Below are positions 35,223 through 45,114 of a stretch of DNA of 64,000 nucleotides, piece by piece (within the stretch, counting starts at the first letter, position 1; every line of letters begins with the position of its first letter). The notes beneath the pieces are model-generated. The model was given only the letters and a program-made list of their open reading frames with translations. It ran no database searches and had not been told where the DNA came from. The stretch covers positions 336,705,527-336,769,526 of the forward strand of contig CM042693.1 of NCBI GenBank assembly GCA_023614405.1. Direction: 5' to 3'. Origin of the DNA: Avena insularis. Taxonomy: Eukaryota; Streptophyta; Magnoliopsida; Poales; Poaceae. The translations under genes and the position numbers were made by a program.

Positions 35223-37301
35223 GTGTCCAGTCTACTTCAGTCTCGCAAAAAAAAAGGTTGACAGTCACCTCTAGTCCTTGTACACTATTTGAATCTTGTA
35301 TATCACCCATGGCAAAGTTTTGAGGATAAAACGCGGCGTCCAATGTTTTCTCAGTAATAAGTTAACAAACATTTGTTCGACAATTATGTTTTCTCTGATG
35401 AAGTGACTACAAATTACTTTGGATACCTGCTCCACGATGCTTGAGTGGAGATTTGGTGCACATGGGCACTAGTAATCCTGTTTTTTTTTAATCAAAAATC
35501 ACACTATTTCTAAGTTTCAAAAAAAAAAAAACAGATGTAGCCAATGATGTATCCCAGAGACCTATAAGAAATCAACTCAAATACTTTGTGCAGGACTGCT
35601 GATAGAGAAATAGAAAAGAGCGTGCTTGGCTTTAAGGATCTCCAGAGGAAATAGGGTCCAAGCTCAACGTCTAAAATTGTTATGATATTTTCTTGATATC
35701 TAGTTTGTTTGCTTCACAACAGATCGTCGTGAACTTGGGAGGGCATGCTTATTTTGCAGTTTGATCTTGTACAGAACCCTAGACAAAACTGACCAATGAT
35801 CATGTGGTTTCAATAGCTTTACACTCCTAAATATATGAATTTCTGGATTGGTGTGAAAATTTCCGAGTTTGTTTTACACAAACTGTGATGTCTGTCCACA
35901 TCACTGCGTTGTGTGCTGTAGGTATTCCCGTAATACTACGATCATTCCACAGTCGTTGTGGAAGAGGTTGTCATAAATCATAAATGGAAACCTGATTGAT
36001 AGTTTCTACTTTTCAGTAGTGGGCTATTATACTCTGGGATTCGGTATGAATGTCTAATTCGGTGCACGGTTGAATTATTTCAGGCATGGTTGGTACTGTC
36101 GAAGATAATTGGAGCGATGGTTCAAACAGGCAAAGATAGGAAGACTTGTTCTCTACCAAGATTATGCTAAAACACAAAGGAACTTAGTATTGTATCTGTC
36201 CTAGGCGCAATTTTAATCAGTTGCAGTGATGTATATGTATTAGTGTTGCAGATATGACTTTGGTGCTCTCGTTTTTGTTTTTGTGAGAAATTCTCCTTTT
36301 CTTTCTGATGGTGAGAAGTTATCTCAGTTTGTTGTTGAACGGATGTAGTATAATTGCCGATGATAAACATGGTAGCCTCTATTTATTTATTTGTGGGAAC
36401 ATGGTAGCCTCTGTTTGATGTGTGAGTATCTAGTGGAGCAATGTTCAAGTTGCATCCACTGGTACCTTCGCCCTCCAGGTCGATATATCCTTCGATCCAT
36501 TGCAACAAGTTGCTTATGGCTATGCTATACCCATCGAAATGACGGCTGCGTCCAACGATAGAGATGCTATCAGAAAATTGGCATCAATGGTGAAGTGGCT
36601 TGGTGTTGGACATAGTTGGAACTTGGAAGTCACAAAATTTCGGATGCCCAACCATGGTTCCAGAACTTTTCACATGCAAGAAAGAAGTTCCAGAACTTGT
36701 TCCATAAAAGAAAGAAGTTCCAGAACTCGTCCTGTAAAAAAAATCAGAGGATGGAAACTAAGATGAAATTAAGGAGACACGTCAAAGGTGCCACATAACT
36801 GACATATCACCAACTCGACAATGTCAGTGTCCCTATTCCAGGCACCCTGATAGATTGATGCTACTGTACTTGCCATTGCCCAAATGTACACAGCAAAACT
36901 GACCATCGCTCACAGCTTTCCTTCGACTACTGTACCGGAGCTATTATTTGGTACATCAAACTTTTACAGCCTGTACCGGTTAAATACTGGCAATCCATAT
37001 TTGTACCCTCGAACAGAAAAGATGAGACATTTTTCCTTCAACTTGCGAAACATACACAAGATTACGAGACACAGTTACTAGTTAAAAGGTTAGACATTGT
37101 TAACAGGCACATAACTACCAACAAAATGCAGTTCAGCACTACTGTTGTCATGTCTTTTAAAGAACTCTTAACAAGAACTTGAAACCACGATGGCGACGTG
37201 AGAAACATCCATACATATTACTGCAACTACTAAGTAAGAGGATGATCAGCGATAAACATGCCATTGCAAAAGAATTCGAAATTCATCGATCATCATCATG
37301 C
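35223..37301. other. Second copy of the NFS1-to-BTB intergenic segment
   Basis: Continues the copied NFS1 3' flank (GACAGTCACCTC, TTTGAATCTTGTATATCACCC) and the intergenic blocks also seen at 5440-8880. Short tandem repeats of AGAAAGAAGTTCCAGAAC occur around 36660-36740. No gene seen. It leads into the 3' end of gene B. Confidence 0.7.
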
Positions 37302-38664
37302 CTAGCACACTCGGCTTCTCTTGTGAGCACCACCAGGATTCATGGTAGTCGAATCTTCATGTGCTATCTTGAACCTATTCCGCATTTCAACCAAGAAAGA
37401 CGGGTAGCTCTGCATCAAACGGCAGTACTCACCAGATGTCGCAACTACCTTGAAATTTTCACCATCAGCAAGGAAATCAAAGCACCCAGTTTTGAGTTTG
37501 AGGCAGCCATGCGCCTCCGCCAGCTCCAACATCGAGACCACACTGTCAATCATGATACCGCCGCCACATAGCATGTCCTCACAAATCTTCTTTAGCTCCT
37601 CTACCCCGTACCTATCGGCAGCAACAAGCAGATGCTGGCATTGACTCATGGTGGAAGAAACATCATTTCTGTCAGCATTGGGCAGTGAACCATGATACAT
37701 GTAATGGAGCAGAGATCTGAAGGTAGAAACCTCCATGTCATCGATGGTGATACATGTCATTATGCTTTCAGCCATCGGGCCATACAACTCCTCTTTAAAG
37801 ACAGGCGATCGGGCCGCAAGCACCAGGCGATGTGCACTGAAGCTCTCTCCACCAACATCAAAGGAAACATCCGTAAGATCTTGATTATCATACATCATGG
37901 CCAGATCATGACCTAAATCCAGGAGCTGCTCCTCTACCGATGAAGTTTGAGGTTCTATGATGGTCAGTTCTTCATGTGGTATCTTGAACCTGTTCTGCAC
38001 TTCAACCAAAAGATTCGGAAATGTCTGCATCAATTGGAGGTACCCAGCAGATGTCGCAACCATCTTGAAATTGTCACCATCAGCGAGAAAATCAAAGCAC
38101 CTAGCCTTGAGTTTGGAGCAGACATGATCCTCCGCCAGCTCCAGCAATGAAACCACACTGTCTACCATGATACTGTTGGCACATAGGTTGTCCTCACAAT
38201 TCTTCTTCAGCCTCTCTAACCCGTACCTATCAGCAGCTACAAGCAGATGCTGGTACTGGGCCATAGCGGAAGAAACATCATTCGTGTCAGAATTGGACGG
38301 TGAACCATGATACATGTAATGGAGCATAGATTTGAAAGTAGAGGCCTCCATGTCTGGGATGATGATAGACGTCATCTTGCTTTCAGCCATCGGGCCATAG
38401 AGCTCCGCTTTAAAGATGGGCGATCGGGCCGCGAGCACCAGCCTATGTGCACTAAAGCTCTCCTCGCCAACAGCAATGGAAACATCTGTAAGATCTTGTT
38501 TGTCCAGCATCATGGCCAAATCGTGACCTAAATCCTTTATCGATGAAGCTGGAAGCGTCCAGTCGATGTCCACCGAGCACAGCACCACGAAGTAGTTGTC
38601 CACAACACATTTAGACTTGACAACATTACTCAGTGCGACCAGGGTGTAAAAAACATCCGTACAC
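37302..38664 (-). pseudogene. MATH/BTB gene B, 3' part (two BTB-BACK modules)
   Basis: Open on the minus strand from the LTR-element junction (38664) to the TAG at 37302, ending HKRSRVC. After VVDNYFVVLCSVDIDW come two BTB-BACK modules (LTDVSIAVGEESFSAHRLVL and LTDVSFDVGGESFSAHRLVL, each with HYMYHGS and LELAE blocks), again exactly 205 codons apart. The N-terminal part lies at 41431-41759, beyond the inserted LTR element. The inserted DNA plus one target copy is 2,766 bp, a multiple of three, and the two halves share a reading frame without a stop. Before insertion the protein would have been about 563 residues. Family role: CUL3 adaptor. The locus is now split. Confidence 0.88.
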
Positions 38665-38963
38665 TGTAACACCCGACATATTCTCTGGACCGCATGTGGG
38701 CGACGGGCCGCTGACTCTGGACCGGCCCAACACATCAGGCCTTGGAGATGAAAGAATAAAGAGACGGGAAGTCAACTGGATCCTGAGGGAACATAACTAA
38801 ATTGAAACTGAACCTTCGTCTCCTTCCTCTGCCCTCTCGTGTTCTACCCCGATTCCTTGGAATCACCTTCTTCTCAGGTCCGGCTGCTACCACAAGCAAC
38901 CAATTTATCCAGTTTGTATCGGCCTCACGCCCCGATCTTCACCGGCGGCAACGGGGTGTGACA
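38665..38963 (+). repeat. 5' LTR of the non-autonomous element
   Basis: 299 bp, TG...CA ends, followed three bases later by the primer binding site (38967). Near-identical to 41127-41425. Confidence 0.96.
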
Positions 38964-39215
38964 GTTTGGTATCAGAGCTAGATTATCCTCCGGAAAAATT
39001 TCCACAAAAAATAGCCACAAATTATTTTCTTCCTCTGATCCAATTGATCTAAACAAATCTCATTCAATTTCCCTCCCATATTCCACCGATTTATCCCAGT
39101 GATTTTAGCCAATTTATTCCCAGCAATTCCTCAAAAAAAAAAAGCAGGATCCCCAAATATCTATTCTCGATTCGATTTGGTTGTGCAGAGGTGCTGGGGG
39201 GCGACGAAAATTGCG

Positions 39216-40436
39216 ATGGAGGCAGGACTAGCGACAAGCATGGCGAGGATCAACGAGCAGTTGAAGCAGACTGCTGAGCGCTTGAGGTCCACGGATGCGA
39301 CCTTGGCTCGTATTGCCCGCCTCCAGGCTTCCTGGACCCCGAGAGAGCAAGTGGAGCAGGAGGGCATGGAGCGCGCTGGGGATTCCTTCGCCCTGCATAT
39401 GGAGGCAACAACGCGAGCATTGGCTAGCATCTCAGGCGTGAAGGCACCCAACCAGACTTTGAGCACGGCCGCACACCATGACATGAGGCCAGTGGCTCCT
39501 TCCTGGTGTCAACGGAAGGTGCCTGATGACATCCCGTCTGTGATGCCCACCAAGTCCTCAAGGCCAGGTCTCAGCCCCAAAATCAATGATGTGGGCATCC
39601 AAATTCCAGCTGAGGTGGTGAAGAACATTTCCGTGATGGCACCATCTGCGCCTGCTGCTCCTCTACTCCTCACAGACCAGGTCGTGGCAGTTGGTGCCCT
39701 CCAAGTAGAAGACAACCGTGTGCCTTTCATGCCTACGAGGTGTTCGATACGTGGTCTGGGTGTCGACGCTGGCGTGCAGCTATCTGCATTCACCCGTGAA
39801 GCAACTCTGGGTACACCTGCGGCCGTTGTTCTGCTCAATGGTGAGTTGCAACATGATATCGAGTCATTCTCCGAGGACGACTTTGATGGTGTGATGACTC
39901 ATTTAGGTGGAGTGCCACTTTTCTTGGAGCTCGACTTGTGTTCTGCAGAGGAGAGGTTCGCTGAAAAGCCTTTCAAAGACATAGCATGTAACAAGGATGT
40001 TGCTGATCAGATGCTTACTGAAGTTGGGTGTGTGTCCCTGTTCATTGAGTCTGATTTAGACACTCACCCGGAACATGAGAGAATTGCTGACACCACAATA
40101 CCAGAAGAAGATGGGAAACTGGAACAAATTTTCTCAAAGGAAGGATTATTTGGTTTGCAACCCCATACTGAAACATGTGCCAGTCAGGGCAATTTCTGTG
40201 TTATAAACAGATCAAGGAAGGAGGCCAAAGCAATGCAATTGACAACCGATCATTTCTTGAATAAGATCACATCTTGGAAAAGTGGTTTCAGCCCTGGTGA
40301 CACTATGGAACCTAGGCAGTACAAGTGCAGATGCTTATGCTATTTAGTCGGTTCTAGATATTATGTTCAAGCAGTGGGATCCATGTGTGTGGAATTATAC
40401 AGATGTAACAGAGCTCAGTACAACAGAGACGTGTGA
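39216..40436 (+). CDS. ORF1 of the non-autonomous LTR element, unknown function
   Basis: 406 codons from the ATG at 39216; the frame is open further upstream but without a better start. The N-terminus is a predicted alpha-helical or coiled-coil-like stretch (SMARINEQLKQTAERLRS), followed by a Pro/Ser/Val-rich middle. Two imperfect copies of a [V/L]G[C/G]V.LF[I/L]E.DL motif lie near 39904 and 40021. No zinc knuckle, protease or polymerase motif is visible. It overlaps ORF2 by 74 bases in another frame, and the two may once have been one ORF. It could be a captured host sequence or a diverged gag-like protein; I cannot decide. GC and codon use are more gene-like than the flanking repeats. Confidence 0.5.
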   Translation: MEAGLATSMARINEQLKQTAERLRSTDATLARIARLQASWTPREQVEQEGMERAGDSFALHMEATTRALASISGVKAPNQTLSTAAHHDMRPVAPSWCQRKVPDDIPSVMPTKSSRPGLSPKINDVGIQIPAEVVKNISVMAPSAPAAPLLLTDQVVAVGALQVEDNRVPFMPTRCSIRGLGVDAGVQLSAFTREATLGTPAAVVLLNGELQHDIESFSEDDFDGVMTHLGGVPLFLELDLCSAEERFAEKPFKDIACNKDVADQMLTEVGCVSLFIESDLDTHPEHERIADTTIPEEDGKLEQIFSKEGLFGLQPHTETCASQGNFCVINRSRKEAKAMQLTTDHFLNKITSWKSGFSPGDTMEPRQYKCRCLCYLVGSRYYVQAVGSMCVELYRCNRAQYNRDV

Positions 40437-41262
40437 TATTGGTGGCTGCATTTCTAGGGGGAGAAACAGGTCCGATTTGGAGTTCAAGGATAGTGTTGAC
40501 AACACTACACTATTCTATCATGAAATTGGTGTTATAGTGAGTGCTTATGGCAGTGCGATAGTTAAAGTGGAGCATGCACACAATACAAACTGTAGCAAGT
40601 CTGCTCACATGGTGGGGCATATGATGTGGAGACTGACTAGAAAATTTGATGTACTGCGGGATGGTAAGGAAGATGCAGTCGGGGATCATATGCTAGCAGG
40701 AATTCTGTCATGGAGAAGAAATGCATTTAGTCTTAGGAATACTGTGCAGCAGAAAATAGTGGATTTGTTACCTCATGGTGATAGTTTTGCTTGGGCCTTG
40801 AAGTTGCCACAGAAAATAAATTCTGCAGAGCTATGGAAACAATGGGATACACAGATACCTCTTCAATATTGGTGGGTGTTGTTGTCCTGGTGCTACAAAC
40901 AGTGCTTTCTAGTTGCAGTGCAACAACTACAGAAAGGGGTCGTTCACTGGAATCAACAAGAGGGTTCACAATGCTACTTCCACTTGCAGTACATGTCCGA
41001 GTTCTGCATTCATAAACTAGTCAATGCATCAAAGCTTGATGGAATGCCATGGGACCCTGGAGGCGTTCATGGAAGTGACACTCATGCCATTGCTTGTGGA
41101 CAAGCAATGGTTTGCCGGGGCGGTAGTGTAACACCCGACATATTCTCTGGACCGCATGTGGGCGACGGGCCGCTGACTCTGGACCGGCCCAACACATCAG
41201 GCCTTGGAGATGAAAGAATAAAGAGACGGGAAGTCAACTGGATCCTGAGGGAACATAACTAA
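40363..41262 (+). CDS. ORF2 of the non-autonomous LTR element, unknown function
   Basis: 299 codons, reading from within the end of ORF1 into the 3' LTR, where it stops at 41260-41262. Rich in Trp, Cys and His (KQWDPCVWNY, ELWKQWDTQIPLQYWWVLLSW, MPWDPGG). The phrase WDPGG is one I associate with ORFs of other Triticeae non-autonomous LTR elements, from memory. There is no obvious start of its own, so translation by frameshift from ORF1, or a decayed single ORF, is as likely as a separate gene. No known domain. Confidence 0.4.
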   Translation: MFKQWDPCVWNYTDVTELSTTETCDIGGCISRGRNRSDLEFKDSVDNTTLFYHEIGVIVSAYGSAIVKVEHAHNTNCSKSAHMVGHMMWRLTRKFDVLRDGKEDAVGDHMLAGILSWRRNAFSLRNTVQQKIVDLLPHGDSFAWALKLPQKINSAELWKQWDTQIPLQYWWVLLSWCYKQCFLVAVQQLQKGVVHWNQQEGSQCYFHLQYMSEFCIHKLVNASKLDGMPWDPGGVHGSDTHAIACGQAMVCRGGSVTPDIFSGPHVGDGPLTLDRPNTSGLGDERIKRREVNWILREHN

Positions 41263-41425
41263 ATTGAAACTGAACCTTCGTCTTCTTCCTCTGCCCTCTC
41301 GTGTTCTACCCCGATTCCTTGGAATCACCTTCTTCTCAGGTCCGGCTGCTACCACAAGCAACCAATTTATCCAGTTTGTATCGGCCTCACGCCCCGATCT
41401 TCACCGGCGGCAACGGGGTGTGACA
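41127..41425 (+). repeat. 3' LTR of the non-autonomous element
   Basis: 299 bp, one visible difference from the 5' LTR, followed immediately by the second TACAC target copy. Confidence 0.96.
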
Positions 41426-41759
41426 TACACCCAGGAGAAGGGACGTCTGAGGCCACCATCCCCGGGGACGTCTGAGGCCACCCTCCCCCGATCGAAGGCG
41501 CCGGTGAGCAGGTCTTGTCGAGCAAAACCATGTGGGGAGACACCTTGGAACCGAGCTTAGGACACACCTTGAGAGTGACCACGATGCGGGAGGCCACCAT
41601 CCCCGGGAAGTAAAATGCAGTACAACTGCATCCAGCAAGGCGGGTCCTCTTGTGCAGATGGTCGGCAGGAGGGGGCGGTGACATTCTTACCCGGAAATAG
41701 AATGTGCGACCGTCTCCTGTAGGGATGATTTCGCAATCAGATGAGACGCCTTCGGCCAT
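41426..41759 (-). pseudogene. MATH/BTB gene B, 5' part (MATH-like N-terminus)
   Basis: ATG at 41759 (MAEGVSSDCEIIPTGDGRTF), matching the starts of paralogues A and C. The degenerate MATH region (RTRLAGCSC, VSPHMVLLDKTCSPAPS) stays open to the TACAC target site, where the LTR element interrupts the codon for Thr/Asp after GC. It includes a short internal repeat of ATGGTGGCCTCAGACGTCC type around 41440-41480. It is in phase with the 3' part at 38664. Confidence 0.88.
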
Positions 41760-42107
41760 GTTGAAGCCTCGATGCTCTGACCAGCAATCAGCTAGGCGGC
41801 GGAGGCGAGCTAATATGTCTTCCCCGTCCCCCTCGCTTGTGGAAAAGTAGGGCAGGAAGAGGTTCTACATGGAGCTTCGCAGGCTGCGGCCTGCCGGGAT
41901 TGTGGCGGAAGAGGTGGCGGCCGGCGGCAGGTACGGCGGCGGCGGCGGTGGCGGAAGGCGATGAGGACTGAGGAGAGAACCGAGAGTGGTAGCAGCTTAG
42001 GGTTGGGGGGTCGGGAGCGTGGGGTACTAATGTGGGCGTGACTCCGTGCAGAGTTTTGGGCCGAAATTTTTAAACGGGCCTTGTGTTTGCATAACAATTT
42101 GTAACTA
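41760..42107. other. 5' flank of gene B
   Basis: GC-rich leader with GGCGGC repeats and the block GATGAGGACTGAGGAGAG. It is shared with the flanks of genes A and C and ends in GGGCCGAAATTTTTAAACGGGCC, which has a counterpart at about 46826. Probable promoter and leader of gene B on the minus strand. Confidence 0.55.
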
Positions 42108-42231
42108 CTCCCTTCGGCCCATATTAATTGATTCATATTTGTTTAAATTTGAACGAATCTAGACACTATTTAGTATATAGGTTCATCCAAATTTTGACAA
42201 ATAAAAATCAATTAATATGGATTGGAGGGAG
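42108..42231. mobile_element. Stowaway-type MITE, 124 bp
   Basis: CTCCCTTCGGCCCATATTAATTGA at the left, with its inverse ending GGATTGGAGGGAG at the right and TA on both sides (42106-42107 and 42232-42233). Same subfamily as 11023-11145, but inverted relative to it. Confidence 0.92.
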
Positions 42232-42424
42232 TAGTAACTTTTTTTTTCACTAAAAGAAACTAGTAACTTTTTTTTCTTGTTGCAAAATGCATAGCTTCTC
42301 TCTTTCTTTTTTTTGAAACTGGCATAACTTCTGGTTACAGGAGAAAGCAAAGTAAAATATAAGAGACACCTCACCACACCAGCAGAGCTGGGGAATCCCA
42401 ATTGCTCCTGCCAACCTCCATTCG

Positions 42425-43380
42425 TTGTTTTCTTCCAAAATGAGCCTGCTGACTGCTGAGTCCGGTAGCATCACACTGCTTCTGAACATTGCCAAAACCC
42501 CAAGTATTTCGCTGTTTCCAGAGGCTACAGCAGATGAGAATTACTACAGAATCAAACCCCTTTCCTCCCTGTCATCATCTGGTTCCTCGTCTCAAATTTC
42601 CTCCGGGCAGCCAACTGATCAGTATAGTAGTATAAGGGATCTTTGTATCTATGCTAAGTTCATGGGAAAAAAAAAAGAAGGCATACCTGCTTGGGATACT
42701 AAATTCGTAACTCCGACTCACGATCTTTCAATCTACTTTCCTTCTATTCTCTGTGGCCTTTTGTTTTCATAAGAAAATACTAGCATAATATATCAATATC
42801 AGCATGGTTTTACACTCGCCTCCTATGAGTTCATCTAGACGAAATTCTTTAGGTATATGTTGTTCTCCTGTCCCTTGGGTTACAGTTGCAGTATGTTGTT
42901 CTCCTGTCCCTTGCGGCCATATGGTCTAAATTTCATAAAGGCCATGAAGTATTTTTCAGTTACGTGTTACCAATGAAAATTATCTCAAGTTGTTTACAAT
43001 TCTTGTATATGTGCAGATGGAGAGGGATCAAAGGCCGATTGGAGTCGAGTTCCTAGGAGGTAACAAAAAAGCACCATTTTCGATCACTGTCCTTTTGTAG
43101 GTTAGAGAAATTATTTGAAAGATATAAGATCCTATATGAGTCTAGAGTTTGTTTCATAAGTTTGCAGATCATATTTTCAGCAATCCACTCACCATCTTTC
43201 ACTTATTTTTCTTGTGACATAGGAGGCTCTGGTACATGTGTTGGAGGCCCTTCCTCGGTTGCAGGCAAGGACAGAGCTCATTTGTGGGTTTATGCTATTG
43301 GCCTAAGCTTGCTACTATTGTACTGTTGCTTTGAAACCTTGGTTGTAAAAATCTTTATTGAACCTTGTTTCTCTTTTGGG
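42425..43380 (+). other. Possible remnant exons of an unrecognised gene
   Basis: Two clues only. A Ser-rich open stretch lies near 42440-42650 (SLSSSGSSSQISSGQPTDQ). A short exon-like unit follows a TGTGCAG acceptor at about 43017, reads MERDQRPIGVEFLG and ends AG|GTAACA. A GACATAG acceptor near 43222 then leads to GGSGTCVGGPSSVAG and a hydrophobic run. I do not recognise the protein. It may be a gene fragment carried with the third segment copy, or chance. Confidence 0.25.
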
Positions 43381-44007
43381 TAACATTTATGCATTCAGGG
43401 CCATGTTTATTCATGAACAATTGAAAGTGCAGCAGTTATTGAGATTGATGCTAAAATTCTTTCCTGTGGTGTATATCCATTGTATGGCAGCAATAGGACA
43501 GTTTATACGTCAAAAGAACCTTGTTGGGAAAGTCTGGTAGGAGTAAGACATGTTCGATACTTTGGTATTTTTGGGGATCCGTACACCCATCATTGAAGCT
43601 GCAATCTTTCCCTATGTACTGAGTTGTCCTATGTACTGAGAGAACTGTACCTGTTCCCACTTGCCCGAATAACAGGCAAACCCAGTTGTCTAACAATAGC
43701 ATTAGATAACGCATATAGGAGAACTTTCACTCAGCATGACACTGCTGCTCGACAGTAGACAACTTAAAAGAGTGAACTAAAATTCTACTAGATATAAACA
43801 GGCACATAAAAACAACATACGACAGTGTTCACATGTCTTTACTAGTCATCCAGAAATAATACCATGATAGCAACACCATGCGTAAGTTCCTGCAACTAAT
43901 AAGCACACATGACATCCCAACGTAACAGGCATGGAATTACCAAACATCTCCATATCTCCATTCCTTCGTCATGCCTAACACAGTCGGGTTTTCTTGTGAG
44001 AACCAGG
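43381..44007. other. 3' flank of MATH/BTB gene C
   Basis: No gene seen. The part next to gene C (ATAAACAGGCACATAA, GCAACTA) resembles the 3' flanks of genes A and B, consistent with shared duplicated DNA. Confidence 0.5.
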
Positions 44008-45114
44008 TTACATGATGGTCTTTTTTTCATGTGGAATCTTGAACCTATTGCGTGCTTCAATCAAGAGATTAGGAAAGCTCTGCATCAATTGAAGGTACTC
44101 ACCAGATGTCACAACCACCTTGAAATTGTCACCATCCGCAAGGAAATCGAAGCACCTAGCTTTGAGTTTGGAGCAGACATGGTCCTCGGCCAGCTCCAAC
44201 AATGAAACTACACTGTCTACTGTGATACCGTTTGCACATAGTTTGTCCTCACAAATCTTCTTTAGCATCTCCACCCCGTACCTATCAGCAGCTACAAGCA
44301 GATGCTGGTATTCTGCCACAGTGGAAGAAACATCTGTCTTGTCAGCATTGAGCAACGAACCATGGTACATGTAATGGAGCAAAGACCTGAAGGTAGAGGC
44401 CTCCATATCTTGGATGGTTATAGATGTCATCTTGCTTTCAGCCATCGGGCCATAAAGCTCTGCTTTAAAGACCGGCGATCGGGCCGCGAGCACCAGGCGA
44501 TGCGAATAGAAGCTCACCCCATCGACACTGAAAGAAACATCAGTGTGTTCTTTCTTATCCCACATAATGGCCAGATCATGACCTAAATCCGGGAGTTCCT
44601 CCTCCAACGATGAAGCCGGATGTGTCCAGTTGATGTCCACGGAGCACTGCACCACAAAGTAGTTGTCCACCACACAGTTCACATTGACATCGTCTCTCTG
44701 TGCTACCAGCAAGTAATCTCCTTCAACGAATCCAGCAGAAGCAACTATGGTTGTCCCTGTCCCCATCGAACGAGCAGGTGAGCTGATTCCAGGCGCAGAA
44801 ACCATGGTTATCCCTGTCCCCATCGAACAAGCAGGCGAACCGGTCTTGTCTAGAAAAACCATATGCGTACAGACCTTGGCAGCGCCATCCAGAACAGGGT
44901 TATGACGCACGCTGAGACTAAGAGCGACCTTAGGGCTCGAGGCCGGTAGAGGCGCGTAAGCTACTACGCATCTGCATCCAGCAACGACGGTGCTCGCGTG
45001 TACAGGCCAGGTAGCAAAGGGATCCTCGGGCGACGAGAGCCTTAGCCGAAGATGGAAGACGCCAGAGTCCCTTGTAGGAATAATCTCAGAATCGCATGGC
45101 TTGCCTTCGGCCAT
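44008..45114 (-). CDS. MATH/BTB gene C, single BTB-BACK module
   Basis: The only uninterrupted family member here: 368 codons from the ATG that aligns with the starts of A and B (MAEGKPCDSEIIPTRDS). A degenerate MATH-like region covers about residues 1-160, ending VVDNYFVVQCSVDINW. BTB follows (HTDVSFSVDGVSFYSHRLVL, ARSPVFKAELYGPMAESK, HYMYHGSL), then BACK (VDSVVSLLELAEDHVCSKLKARCFDF). Expected role: CUL3-RING ligase adaptor with MATH selecting the target. Two oddities stand out. A 57-bp in-frame tandem repeat (SPACSMGTGI / SPARSMGTGT) lies at about 44747-44860. A stop also falls directly after the Met that in A and B starts a 12-13-residue tail; the tail codons are still readable downstream. 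Expression is unknown. Confidence 0.88.
   Translation of the reverse strand: MAEGKPCDSEIIPTRDSGVFHLRLRLSSPEDPFATWPVHASTVVAGCRCVVAYAPLPASSPKVALSLSVRHNPVLDGAAKVCTHMVFLDKTGSPACSMGTGITMVSAPGISSPARSMGTGTTIVASAGFVEGDYLLVAQRDDVNVNCVVDNYFVVQCSVDINWTHPASSLEEELPDLGHDLAIMWDKKEHTDVSFSVDGVSFYSHRLVLAARSPVFKAELYGPMAESKMTSITIQDMEASTFRSLLHYMYHGSLLNADKTDVSSTVAEYQHLLVAADRYGVEMLKKICEDKLCANGITVDSVVSLLELAEDHVCSKLKARCFDFLADGDNFKVVVTSGEYLQLMQSFPNLLIEARNRFKIPHEKKTIM

Larger units (their letters stand above)
38665..41425 (+). mobile_element. Young non-autonomous LTR retrotransposon, 2,761 bp, inserted in gene B
   Basis: Two 299-bp LTRs (38665-38963 and 41127-41425), both TGTAACACCC...GGGGTGTGACA, differ by one base that I can see (C versus T in CGTCTCCTTC / CGTCTTCTTC). 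The 5-bp target TACAC is perfect on both sides (38660-38664 and 41426-41430). TGGTATCAGAGC (38967-38978) is a tRNA-Met primer site. A purine-rich stretch (GCCGGGGCGG) precedes the 3' LTR. No gag, RT or integrase is present; two long ORFs of unknown function are. Near-identical LTRs imply a recent insertion. Confidence 0.96.

Noticed and set aside
11023..42231. Stowaway MITEs upstream of genes A and B as one insertion shared by both copies
   Set aside because: They are the same subfamily and lie at similar distances from the genes, but their internal sequences match only when one is reverse-complemented, so they are more likely independent insertions.
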